A stretch of DNA of 64,000 nucleotides from Chryseobacterium tagetis (lineage in GTDB: Bacteria > Bacteroidota > Bacteroidia > Flavobacteriales > Weeksellaceae), in the NCBI RefSeq assembly GCF_016735585.2, contig NZ_JAERSE020000005.1, positions 372,001-436,000 of the forward strand. The letters are read 5' to 3'. The notes under the pieces are model-generated. The model made no database searches, had not been told where the DNA came from, and worked only from the letters and a program-made list of their open reading frames with translations. The number at the start of each line of letters is the position of its first letter. The stretch's first letter is position 1. Positions 43,742 through 51,425 of this stretch are shown one piece after another. The translations under genes were made by a program, and so were the position numbers.

Positions 43742-45634
43742 ATGAGTAAAATAATTGGAATTGACTTAGGAACAACCAACTCTTGTGTTGCTGTAATGGA
43801 GGGTAAAGACCCTGTTGTTATTCCTAATGCTGAAGGTAAAAGAACAACTCCTTCTATTGTAGCATTTACAGAAGACGGAGAAAGAAAAGTAGGTGACCCT
43901 GCAAAAAGACAGGCGGTAACTAACCCAAAGAAAACGGTATACTCTATTAAAAGATTTATCGGAACTCACTTCAAAGAAGATGCGAAAGAAATTTCAAGAG
44001 TACCTTATGAAGTAGTTTCTGGGCCAAACGATACTGTAAAAGTAAAAATCGACGATAGAGAATATACTCCACAAGAGATTTCTGCAATGACGCTTCAGAA
44101 AATGAAGAAAACGGCTGAAGATTATCTTGGACAGGAAGTAACAAGAGCGGTAATCACTGTTCCTGCATACTTTAACGATGCTCAAAGGCAAGCTACTAAA
44201 GAAGCTGGTGAAATCGCTGGTCTTAAAGTAGAAAGAATTATCAACGAACCAACTGCTGCGGCGTTAGCTTACGGTTTGGATAAAGCTCATAAAGATCAAA
44301 AAATTGCTGTGTATGACCTTGGTGGTGGTACTTTCGATATCTCTATCCTAGATTTAGGTGATGGTGTATTCGAAGTATTGTCTACAAACGGTGATACGCA
44401 CTTAGGAGGTGATGACTTTGATGACGTAATCATTAACTGGATGGCAGACGAATTCAAAGCTGAAGAAGGAGTAGAATTAAAATCTGATGCAATTGCATTA
44501 CAAAGATTGAAAGAAGCTGCTGAAAAAGCTAAAATTGAATTATCTTCTTCTCCGCAAACAGAAATTAACCTTCCTTATATTACAGCTACAGCTACGGGTC
44601 CTAAACACTTAGTAAAGACTTTAACTAAAGCTAAATTCGAGCAATTATCTGCAGATCTAGTAAGAAGATCTATGGAGCCTGTTGCTAAAGCATTGAAAGA
44701 TGCAGGTTTATCAACTTCGGATATCGACGAAGTAATCTTGGTAGGAGGTTCTACAAGAATCCCAATCATCCAGGAAGAAGTAGAAAAATTCTTCGGTAAA
44801 AAACCTTCAAAAGGAGTTAACCCGGATGAGGTTGTAGCAATTGGTGCAGCTATCCAAGGAGGTGTATTGACAGGTGATGTAAAAGACGTGCTTTTATTAG
44901 ATGTTACGCCACTTTCTTTAGGTATCGAAACTATGGGTTCTGTTTTCACTAAATTAATTGATGCAAACACAACAATCCCAACTAAAAAATCTGAAGTATT
45001 CTCTACAGCTTCTGACAACCAGCCGGCTGTAAGCATCAGAGTAGGACAGGGGGAAAGACCAATGTTCAACGATAACAAAGAAATCGGTAGATTTGATTTA
45101 ACAGATATTCCACCGGCACAAAGAGGAGTTCCTCAAATTGAAGTAACTTTCGATATTGATGCAAATGGTATCTTAAGTGTTTCTGCTAAAGATAAAGGAA
45201 CTGGTAAAGAGCAGTCAATCAAAATTCAGGCATCTTCAGGTCTTTCTGACGAAGAAATCGAAAGAATGAAGAAAGAAGCTCAAGAAAACTCTGCAGCAGA
45301 TGCTAAGAGAAAAGAAGAAGTTGAGGTATTCAACAAAGCTGACGGATTGATCTTCCAGACTGAAAAACAATTGAAAGAGTTTGGTGATAAATTATCTGCT
45401 GATAAAAAAGCAGCTATCGAAACAGCTCATACAGAATTGAAAGCAGCTTTTGAAGCTAAAAACGGAGATGATGTGAAAGCTAAAACAGAAGCTCTAGATG
45501 CCGCTTGGATGGCAGCTTCAGAAGAAATGTATGCACAAGGTCAAGGTGCTGAAGGTGCAAATGCAGGAGCTCAGAATGCTGGAAATGCAGGAGGGGAGGA
45601 TGTACAGGATGCAGACTTCGAAGAAGTAAAATAA
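43742..45634 (+). CDS. dnaK: Hsp70 chaperone DnaK
   Basis: This 630-residue chaperone is complete. The ATPase domain begins GIDLGTTNSCVAVMEG and has VYDLGGGTFDISILD and LVGGSTRIP. The linker is DVLLLDVTPLSLGIETMG, then the substrate-binding sheet and helical lid, and the tail GEDVQDADFEEVK typical of bacterial DnaK. Codon use is strongly biased to AT-rich preferred codons, as expected for an abundant protein. No dnaJ or grpE is next to it, and no CIRCE operator (TTAGCACTC-N9-GAGTGCTAA) is seen in the 245 bases upstream. Confidence 0.98.
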   Translation: MSKIIGIDLGTTNSCVAVMEGKDPVVIPNAEGKRTTPSIVAFTEDGERKVGDPAKRQAVTNPKKTVYSIKRFIGTHFKEDAKEISRVPYEVVSGPNDTVKVKIDDREYTPQEISAMTLQKMKKTAEDYLGQEVTRAVITVPAYFNDAQRQATKEAGEIAGLKVERIINEPTAAALAYGLDKAHKDQKIAVYDLGGGTFDISILDLGDGVFEVLSTNGDTHLGGDDFDDVIINWMADEFKAEEGVELKSDAIALQRLKEAAEKAKIELSSSPQTEINLPYITATATGPKHLVKTLTKAKFEQLSADLVRRSMEPVAKALKDAGLSTSDIDEVILVGGSTRIPIIQEEVEKFFGKKPSKGVNPDEVVAIGAAIQGGVLTGDVKDVLLLDVTPLSLGIETMGSVFTKLIDANTTIPTKKSEVFSTASDNQPAVSIRVGQGERPMFNDNKEIGRFDLTDIPPAQRGVPQIEVTFDIDANGILSVSAKDKGTGKEQSIKIQASSGLSDEEIERMKKEAQENSAADAKRKEEVEVFNKADGLIFQTEKQLKEFGDKLSADKKAAIETAHTELKAAFEAKNGDDVKAKTEALDAAWMAASEEMYAQGQGAEGANAGAQNAGNAGGEDVQDADFEEVK

Positions 45635-45663
45635 GTATTGATTATTATCATTTAATAAATAGT

Positions 45664-45703
45664 AAGCCGCTATAAATGTAATGTTTATAGCGGCTTTTAT
45701 TTT
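45664..45703 (+). terminator. Strong intrinsic terminator behind dnaK
   Basis: A perfect 13-base stem, AAGCCGCTATAAA / TTTATAGCGGCTT, has a seven-base loop and is followed by TTATTTTT. Confidence 0.9.
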
Positions 45704-45759
45704 TGTGAGACTTTGAAAGAGGTTTAATTATCATCTGAAGAGAATCTTTCCTGTAATGT

Positions 45760-45781
45760 ATTTAATAGAATTCTATTAAAT
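45760..45781. promoter_or_regulatory. 22-base perfect palindrome upstream of the AraC regulator
   Basis: ATTTAATAGAA is followed directly by its reverse complement TTCTATTAAAT. It is too far from dnaK to be its terminator and lies about 200 bases before the AraC regulator start. It could be an operator or a cruciform; nothing assigns it. The 350-base gap between dnaK and the regulator otherwise holds only the terminator, a second palindrome and a promoter box. Confidence 0.4.
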
Positions 45782-45815
45782 TTCAAAGTCGTTACAAAAA
45801 AGATATTTTGCCTAA

Positions 45816-45830
45816 TACTATCTGATAGTA
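45816..45830. promoter_or_regulatory. 15-base perfect palindrome
   Basis: TACTATC, a central T, and GATAGTA form a perfect odd palindrome 35 bases beyond the 22-base palindrome, in the same upstream region of the AraC regulator. Confidence 0.35.
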
Positions 45831-45949
45831 CAAAGAAAATTGGTGTTTTTATTACTCATGTGATTTTCGCACTTTTTTATTTTAATCGTTTGATTTTAAG
45901 TGTGTTTTTGGTGTTTTTTTGATGAATCAGCTTACTTCTTTTTTTATTA

Positions 45950-45957
45950 TATATTTG
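45950..45957 (+). promoter_or_regulatory. Putative -7 box of the AraC regulator
   Basis: TATATTTG matches TAnnTTTG and lies 28 bases before the ATG at 45986. This spacing supports 45986 as the original start of the regulator. Confidence 0.45.
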
Positions 45958-45985
45958 TGAGCATACGTTTTTTAATTACTAAGTG

Positions 45986-46104
45986 ATGGCTAATATTATC
46001 CGTACTTTTTCAATGGATTATATGGGAAAAATAGTATCGACTTTGTAAAAGGTCTGGTATATATTTATCCTTTTGGCGTCATTGGTAAAGAGAATAATAA
46101 TAAT
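45986..46104 (+). other. Frameshifted 5' end of the AraC regulator gene
   Basis: ATG 45986 opens MANIIRTFSMDYMGK and then reads VSTL and a stop at 46046-46048. In the frame of the downstream regulator, the same stretch reads NSIDFVKGLVYIYPFGVIGKENNNN without a stop until the regulator's conserved start. One extra A in the run of five A at 46027-46031 would join the two into one continuous protein. The gene is therefore probably frameshifted, or the base count of this homopolymer is wrong. Confidence 0.65.
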
Positions 46105-46872
46105 GTGAAGCCTCATGCCCATAATAATCAGTTTCAGATTTTTGTGGTGATTGAAGGAACAACTATCTTACTGTACAACGGCGAAAAAATTCCTATTACC
46201 GGACCTTCTTTCATTACCGTTCCTAAAAATACCGAACACGGATTCGAACATCAGACAGAAATGAAAGGCTGGATTATCAGTCTCTCTGATCCTGTACTGG
46301 AACATATGGTCAAACGTGAAACGGAAGTCATTAATGCTATCGAAACCTTTCAGTTAATAGAAGTGGTAGAAGGAAGCTACTCCGAAACTGTTTTTAAATG
46401 CATGCTTGAATGTATTGATGAATACCAAAAAGAAGAAAAGGGAAGATTGCTGATGCTTAAATATATGGTAGGCAAAATTATTGTACAGCTGAGCCGTATT
46501 CCTGAAGAGGCAAGACTCAGCCTTTCTAAAAAAGATAATCTTTCCGTTATATATTTCAGAAGATTTAATCAGCTTATAAGAGAAAGCGATACCTATAAAA
46601 AAACAATCGAGCAGTACGCTGCAGAACTGAACATTACTACAGGACATCTTAACAGAATATGCAGCACAGTTGCCCAACAGTCTCCTAAAGAGGTTATTAT
46701 GGATTATTTTATTTCTGAAGCTCAATTATTGTTGACAGATATTGAAAAAAGTATCAATGAAGTATGTTACAGCATCGGATTTGATGATCCGAGTTATTTC
46801 TCAAGAATATTTAAAAAGAAAACAGGCCTTACTCCCAATGAATTCAGGAAAAAAATAGGAGTGAAGGGATAA
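46105..46872 (+). CDS. AraC-family regulator of the benzoate operon
   Basis: The intact frame from GTG 46105 gives 255 residues. An N-terminal cupin effector domain (KPHAHNNQFQIFVVIEGTTILLYNGEKI, about residues 2-85) and a C-terminal AraC helix-turn-helix pair (about 155-255, AAELNITTGHLNRICSTVAQQSP and SINEVCYSIGFDDPSYFSRIFKKKTGLTPNEFR) are seen. Relatives with this layout control aromatic catabolism. The gene lies just upstream of catB on the same strand and is the natural activator. The first 40 or so residues appear to be lost to a frameshift (see 45986-46104), so it may act from the internal GTG, be inactive, or be intact in reality. Confidence 0.8.
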   Translation: MKPHAHNNQFQIFVVIEGTTILLYNGEKIPITGPSFITVPKNTEHGFEHQTEMKGWIISLSDPVLEHMVKRETEVINAIETFQLIEVVEGSYSETVFKCMLECIDEYQKEEKGRLLMLKYMVGKIIVQLSRIPEEARLSLSKKDNLSVIYFRRFNQLIRESDTYKKTIEQYAAELNITTGHLNRICSTVAQQSPKEVIMDYFISEAQLLLTDIEKSINEVCYSIGFDDPSYFSRIFKKKTGLTPNEFRKKIGVKG

Positions 46873-46930
46873 TTTATGTTTTTTTTAACACCTATGTCAT
46901 ATTTGTGACAAAAATAGATTAAAAGTCCTA

Positions 46931-46960
46931 TTTCTTAAACAACATTTCAAAGTATGTTTG
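46931..46960 (+). promoter_or_regulatory. Putative promoter of the cat-ben operon
   Basis: TATGTTTG at 46953-46960 matches the -7 consensus, with TTTC (one base off TTTG) at 46931-46934, 18 bases upstream. Transcription would start close to 46967, so the tandem repeats 46969-47024 would be in the leader of the mRNA. Confidence 0.4.
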
Positions 46961-46968
46961 TAATCGAA

Positions 46969-47024
46969 GTAAGCGATCACTTACCAGGTGACCAATCACT
47001 TACCAGGTGACCAATCACTTACCA
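46969..47024. repeat. 19-base tandem repeats in the catB leader
   Basis: TTACCAGGTGACCAATCAC occurs twice in exact tandem (46981-46999 and 47000-47018), followed by a partial third copy (TTACCA). It is preceded by GTAAGCGATCAC, so ATCACTTACC recurs. Each unit contains the palindrome GGTGACC and can form a short RNA hairpin (AGGTGA with TCACTT). It lies just before catB. It may be an operator array or a leader structure. Confidence 0.8.
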
Positions 47025-47036
47025 TAATTTACAAAT

Positions 47037-48158
47037 ATGCCACAAGTAAAAATAACTCATATTGAGACCTGTATTGTAGATCTCCCAACCATAAGACCTC
47101 ATCATCTTTCGATGGCGGTAATGCGCAAACAAACGATGGTAATTATCCGTCTTTTGTGTTCAGATGATATCGAAGGAATAGGAGAAGCCACAACCATTGG
47201 AGGTATTTCTTATGCAGATGAGTTTCCGGAAGGAATGAAACTGGCTATCGATACCTATTTCACACCGCTTTTGATAGGGCAGGATCCTACAAAAATCAAT
47301 GCATTGATGATGATGCTTGAGAAAAACGTTTCCGGAAATTATTTTGCAAAATCCGGAATTGAAACCGCATTATTAGATGCTCACGGTAAAAGATTAAAAG
47401 TTCCTGTAAGTGATCTTTTCGGAGGTGCAGTTTCCGATAAACTTCCGGTTCTTTGGACCTTGGCAAGCGGAGATACCCAGAAAGATATTGAAGAAGCAAA
47501 ACGCTTAATCAGTGAGAAAAGACACCGGGTTTTTAAACTTAAAATAGGAAGAAAAGATCCTAAAGAAGATGTACATCATGTCTCTGAAATTAAAAAAGCT
47601 TTAGGAGAAGATATCAAGATCACTGTAGATGTGAATCAGGCCTGGACAGAGCAGGTCGCTAAAAAAGCAATCAAAAAGCTTCAGGATGGTGGGATTGATC
47701 TGATAGAACAGCCTTTAGCTAAACACAATTTTGATGGATTGGCCAGACTTACTTCTTATTTTGAAGTTCCGATCATGGCTGATGAAGCTGCGGCAACAGT
47801 TCAGGATGCCTTTAAGCTGGCAAAAATAAATGCTGCAAATGTTTTTGCTCTTAAAATTGCTAAATCAGGAGGCCTTACCAATATCGCCAGACAAGCAGCT
47901 ATTGCTCAAGGTGCAGGTATTTCTTTGTATGGTGGAACCATGCTGGAGGGAACTATTGGTACTGCAGCTTCTGCCCATATTTTTTCAACACTTCCTAATC
48001 TGGATTGGGGAACAGAGCTTTTCGGTCCTCTCTTACTGACCGATGATATCGTTAAAAAACCGATTACTTACCAGAATTTCAATCTTGAATTACCCGCAGG
48101 AGCAGGATTGGGAATTGAATTAGATATGAATAAGATAGAAAAATATAAAAGAAAGTAA
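47037..48158 (+). CDS. catB: Muconate cycloisomerase
   Basis: This 373-residue enolase-superfamily enzyme converts cis,cis-muconate to muconolactone. Active-site residues of the P. putida enzyme are found at the same numbers: Lys167 and Lys169 (KLKIG), Asp198, Glu224, Asp249 and Lys273 (ALKIAKSGG), plus Glu in GTMLEGTIG. Together these make the muconate assignment firm against other muconate/mandelate racemase enzymes, and catC follows 3 bases later. It is the first gene of the aromatic operon and lies behind the 19-base tandem repeats. Confidence 0.95.
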   Translation: MPQVKITHIETCIVDLPTIRPHHLSMAVMRKQTMVIIRLLCSDDIEGIGEATTIGGISYADEFPEGMKLAIDTYFTPLLIGQDPTKINALMMMLEKNVSGNYFAKSGIETALLDAHGKRLKVPVSDLFGGAVSDKLPVLWTLASGDTQKDIEEAKRLISEKRHRVFKLKIGRKDPKEDVHHVSEIKKALGEDIKITVDVNQAWTEQVAKKAIKKLQDGGIDLIEQPLAKHNFDGLARLTSYFEVPIMADEAAATVQDAFKLAKINAANVFALKIAKSGGLTNIARQAAIAQGAGISLYGGTMLEGTIGTAASAHIFSTLPNLDWGTELFGPLLLTDDIVKKPITYQNFNLELPAGAGLGIELDMNKIEKYKRK

Positions 48159-48161
48159 AAA

Positions 48162-48452
48162 ATGGTATACGTTGTAGAAATGGATGTACACATTCCAGAA
48201 ACATGGAGTGACGAAAAGCTTGCAGACTATGTGGCAAGAGAAAAAGAATGCTCACAAAAATGGCAGTCTTCCGGAAAATGGAAATACCTGTGGAGAGTTG
48301 CCGGAAAATATTCTAATATCTCTGTACTGGAAGTAGAAAGTCCGGATGAGCTGCACCAGATCATCAGCTCTTTGCCTTTATTTCCTTATATGACGATAAA
48401 GGTAACCGGCGTTTGTAAACATGCAAATGCACTAAGAGAAACAATACTATAA
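48162..48452 (+). CDS. catC: Muconolactone delta-isomerase
   Basis: This 96-residue protein converts muconolactone to 3-oxoadipate enol-lactone. It shows the family's ferredoxin-like pattern VYVVEMDVHIPETWSDEKLADYVAREKECSQKWQ and the C-terminal SLPLFPYMTIKVTGVCKHANA. The length is exactly that of known CatC proteins. It lies 3 bases behind catB and 48 before catA. Confidence 0.95.
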   Translation: MVYVVEMDVHIPETWSDEKLADYVAREKECSQKWQSSGKWKYLWRVAGKYSNISVLEVESPDELHQIISSLPLFPYMTIKVTGVCKHANALRETIL

Positions 48453-48500
48453 GATTGAATTTAAAATTAAACTAACTATAAAAAACAAAAATTGATATTT

Positions 48501-49430
48501 ATGGAAAGAATGGACCAAGCACGTATTGATGCTGTTTTAGCCGATATTAAATCTAAAGAAAAACCTGGAGTAGGAAACGAAAGGATAAAAGAAATTGTAA
48601 ATAGATTATTAAAAGATTTATTTAATGCCATGGCAGATCTGGATATCACTTCCGAAGAAATGTGGAAAGCATGTGATTATTTAGGAGAAGCAGGAAGAAA
48701 AGGAGAATGGGGACTTATTTTCGCAGGAACTGGAATTGAACATTTTATTGATGTGAAAATGGACTGGGAAGATGAACAGGCAGGAATCCATGCGAAAACT
48801 CCTCGTACTATTGAAGGACCGCTTTATGTAGAAGGATCACCTGAATCTAAATCGTATGCAGAATTAGAAACAGTTCCTGAGCCGGGTGGAGAAAGATTGT
48901 ACATGAGCGGATATGTTCTTGACGAGCAAGGTAACCCCGTAGAAGGTGCAAAAGTGGAAGTTTGGCATTGTAATCTGAAAGGACTTTATTCTCACTTTGA
49001 TTCCACTCAGCCGGAATTTAACTTAAGAAGAGCCATTATTACAGATAAAGACGGAAAATATGAATTCAAATCTTTCCTTTCTGTAGGATATTCTTGTCCT
49101 CCGGGCGGACCTACAGATGTATTGATGGCACTGTTAGGACGTCATGGATCAAGACCTGCGCACATCCATTTCTTTGCGACAGCACCTGGATTCAGAAAAT
49201 TAACAACACAAATCAATATAGAAGGAGATCCGCTTACTTATGACGATTTCGCTTTCGCAACCCGTGAAGATCTTGTGCCGCATGTACAAAGAATTCCGGC
49301 AGACAAAGCGGCAGAATATGGTAAAGATGAGGCTTTTGCTAAAATTGACTTTAACTTCAATATGGTGATTGACAGAACGACTATTCCTGCGGGAGAAAAC
49401 CACAGAACCAGAGCCTCTGTTGATGCATAA
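48501..49430 (+). CDS. catA: Catechol 1,2-dioxygenase
   Basis: This 309-residue non-heme iron(III) intradiol dioxygenase opens catechol to cis,cis-muconate. The iron ligands are Tyr163 (GLYSHFD), Tyr197 (VGYSCPPGGP), His221 and His223 (RPAHIHFF), with spacing like the Acinetobacter enzyme. The N-terminal helical dimerisation domain (about residues 20-90) typical of catechol rather than protocatechuate enzymes is present. I chose ATG 48501; a TTG at 48492 would add three residues but looks less likely. A hairpin behind its stop may partly stop transcription before benA. Confidence 0.95.
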   Translation: MERMDQARIDAVLADIKSKEKPGVGNERIKEIVNRLLKDLFNAMADLDITSEEMWKACDYLGEAGRKGEWGLIFAGTGIEHFIDVKMDWEDEQAGIHAKTPRTIEGPLYVEGSPESKSYAELETVPEPGGERLYMSGYVLDEQGNPVEGAKVEVWHCNLKGLYSHFDSTQPEFNLRRAIITDKDGKYEFKSFLSVGYSCPPGGPTDVLMALLGRHGSRPAHIHFFATAPGFRKLTTQINIEGDPLTYDDFAFATREDLVPHVQRIPADKAAEYGKDEAFAKIDFNFNMVIDRTTIPAGENHRTRASVDA

Positions 49431-49457
49431 GCTTAAATTTTTAGAATAATTAATAAT

Positions 49458-49487
49458 AACAGCTGGTTTTTTTACTGGCTGTTTTTA
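49458..49487 (+). terminator. Hairpin with T run between catA and benA
   Basis: AACAGCTGGT and ACTGGCTGTT form a ten-base stem with imperfect centre, followed by TTTAT. It lies 28 bases behind catA. It could be a partial terminator that lowers ben expression relative to cat, or it may mark separate units. Confidence 0.5.
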
Positions 49488-49511
49488 TAAAGTTTACTTA
49501 ATACTATTTAT

Positions 49512-49529
49512 CGGGATATTAATATTCCG
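49512..49529. promoter_or_regulatory. 18-base near-perfect palindrome before benA
   Basis: CGGGATATTAATATTCCG is symmetrical except for the fourth pair and has the form CGG-N-ATATTAATAT-N-CCG. It lies 27 bases before the benA ATG, right behind the catA hairpin. Its form fits a dimeric repressor or activator site. Confidence 0.5.
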
Positions 49530-49556
49530 GTAGGATAACCTTTTAAAATTTTACTT

Positions 49557-50888
49557 ATGAGCATTACAAAAGAATTTTTAGATACAATGATCATTCATGA
49601 TAAAGAGAATGGTGTCTATCAGCATAATCGGGAGTCTTTTACCAATCAGGAACTCTTCGATCTTGAAATGAAGCATATCTTTGAAGGGAACTGGGTATTT
49701 CTTGCCCATGAAAGCCAGATTCCCAATATCAATGATTATTATACAACCAATATAGGACGACAATCTGTTGTTATTACTAAGAATAAGGAAGGCCAACTCA
49801 ATGCAATCATTAACTCATGTACTCATAAAGGGGCTCAGCTTTGCCGTTATAAAAGAGGAAATAAATCTTCATTTACCTGTCCGTTTCATGGTTGGACTTT
49901 CAACAACTCAGGTAAATTATTAAAGGTAAAAGATGGTAAGGCCGGAGGCTATCCTGAACAGTTTAACTGTGACGGTTCCCATGATCTCGTAAGAGTGGCC
50001 CGTTTTGAAAATTACAGAGGCTTCTTATTTGGATCTTTAAACCCTGATGTAGAATTATTGGAAGATTATTTAGGAGATACTAAAATTATTATTGATCATA
50101 TTGTGGATCAGGCTCCTGAAGGACTTGAAGTTCTGAATGGTACATCATCCTATATCTATAATGGAAACTGGAAGCTTCAGATGGAAAACGGAGCAGATGG
50201 TTATCACGTTTCTTCCGTACATTGGAATTATGTGGCGACTATGGGAAGAAGGAATTATGAGAAAGAAGCAACAAAGGCTGTAGATGCCAATGGGTGGTCT
50301 AAATCTGTTGCAGGTGTATATGGATTTGAAAACGGGCATATTCTATTATGGACCAATAAGTTGAATCCTGAAGTAAGTCCGGTTTACCAACATAAAGACA
50401 GGTTGATTCAGGAGTTTGGAGAAACCAAAGCAGGATTTATGGTGAATATGACCCGGAATCTTGCAATTTACCCTAACCTTTATATTATGGATCAATTCTC
50501 TACCCAGCTGAGAATAGTACGTCCGATATCCGTTAACGAAACAGAAGTTACCATTTACTGTTTTGCTCCCGTAGGAGAATCCAAAGAAGACAGAGCGATA
50601 AGAATCCGTCAATATGAAGACTTTTTTAATGTTACCGGAATGGGAACTCCTGATGATGCTGAGGAATTCAGATCATGTCAGATTGCCTATGAATCCACTG
50701 CTTTAAAACATAATGATATGAGCAGAGGTGCCGCACATTGGATCTATGGTCAGGATGAACAGGCCAAAACGATGGGAATACATCCACTGCTAAGCGGTAT
50801 AAAATCAGAAGATGAAGGGCTGTTCGTCACACAGCATGAATATTGGCAGCACGCCATGAAAGAAGCTGTTGAAAAAGAATACAATTAA
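49557..50888 (+). CDS. benA: Benzoate 1,2-dioxygenase, large (alpha) subunit
   Basis: This 443-residue Rieske oxygenase has the Rieske cluster residues Cys88 and His90 (CTHKGAQLC) and Cys108 and His111 (CPFHGW). The mononuclear iron site is His217 and His222 (GADGYHVSSVHWNY), with Asp366 or Asp367 (GTPDDAEEF) as the third ligand. It should form 1,2-dihydroxy-cyclohexadiene-1-carboxylate from benzoate. Anthranilate dioxygenase large subunits are very similar. A diol dehydrogenase gene in the same operon favours benzoate, because the anthranilate product loses CO2 and ammonia to give catechol without one. Confidence 0.88.
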   Translation: MSITKEFLDTMIIHDKENGVYQHNRESFTNQELFDLEMKHIFEGNWVFLAHESQIPNINDYYTTNIGRQSVVITKNKEGQLNAIINSCTHKGAQLCRYKRGNKSSFTCPFHGWTFNNSGKLLKVKDGKAGGYPEQFNCDGSHDLVRVARFENYRGFLFGSLNPDVELLEDYLGDTKIIIDHIVDQAPEGLEVLNGTSSYIYNGNWKLQMENGADGYHVSSVHWNYVATMGRRNYEKEATKAVDANGWSKSVAGVYGFENGHILLWTNKLNPEVSPVYQHKDRLIQEFGETKAGFMVNMTRNLAIYPNLYIMDQFSTQLRIVRPISVNETEVTIYCFAPVGESKEDRAIRIRQYEDFFNVTGMGTPDDAEEFRSCQIAYESTALKHNDMSRGAAHWIYGQDEQAKTMGIHPLLSGIKSEDEGLFVTQHEYWQHAMKEAVEKEYN

Positions 50889-50912
50889 CCGGATTACCTA
50901 AAAAATTTGAAT

Positions 50913-51398
50913 ATGACCGAATATGCTAAAATACTGGCGTTTTTATATAAAGAAGCACGTTTGCTGGATGACAGGGAATGGGATGAATGGCTTACACTCT
51001 ATCACGAAGATGTAGAATACTGGATGCCTTCATGGACGGATGAAGATCAGCTGACTACCGATCCGCAAACGGAAATTTCCCTTATCTATTATACCAATCG
51101 TGGAGGATTGGAAGACAGGGTTTTCCGTATTAAAACAGAGCGTTCAGGAGCTTCAATGCCGGAACCGAGAACTTCACACAATATTACCAACGTAGAAGTA
51201 ACCGAAGAAAATGAAAAGGAGATCAAAGTAAGATTTAACTGGTTAACGAAAAGTTTCCGATACAAAACAACAGATACTTATTTTGGAACCTCTTACTATA
51301 CTTTGAGTAAAACTGAAGATAGCTTTATCATTACGAATAAAAAAGTAGTGATCAAAAATGACTATATCCGTCAGGTACTGGATATTTATCACATTTAA
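50913..51398 (+). CDS. benB: Benzoate 1,2-dioxygenase, small (beta) subunit
   Basis: This 161-residue protein has the ring-hydroxylating beta subunit pattern: EARLLDDREWDEWLTLYHEDVEYWMP, then FRIKTERSGASMPEPRTSHNITNVEV and a C-terminal sheet (VIKNDYIRQVLDIYHI). It packs with the alpha subunit in an alpha3beta3 complex. The start is ATG 50913; a TTG at 50907 would add two residues. It is 24 bases behind benA. Confidence 0.9.
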   Translation: MTEYAKILAFLYKEARLLDDREWDEWLTLYHEDVEYWMPSWTDEDQLTTDPQTEISLIYYTNRGGLEDRVFRIKTERSGASMPEPRTSHNITNVEVTEENEKEIKVRFNWLTKSFRYKTTDTYFGTSYYTLSKTEDSFIITNKKVVIKNDYIRQVLDIYHI

Positions 51399-51425
51399 TT
51401 CTATTAATAATAAACTTACTTACTT

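Noticed and set aside
44575..45078. A 167-codon frame on the strand opposite dnaK
   Set aside because: It lies wholly within the conserved dnaK gene and arises from its codon bias (low stop frequency in that frame). The translation shows no family features and has no start context.
46969..47024. Possible CRISPR array
   Set aside because: The 19-base units are directly joined without spacers, so this is a simple tandem repeat. No cas genes are near.
49557..50888. Reading the large dioxygenase subunit as anthranilate dioxygenase (AntA)
   Set aside because: The two subfamilies are close, but a benD-type diol dehydrogenase in the operon is needed for benzoate and not for anthranilate. I keep benzoate as the better call without excluding both substrates.
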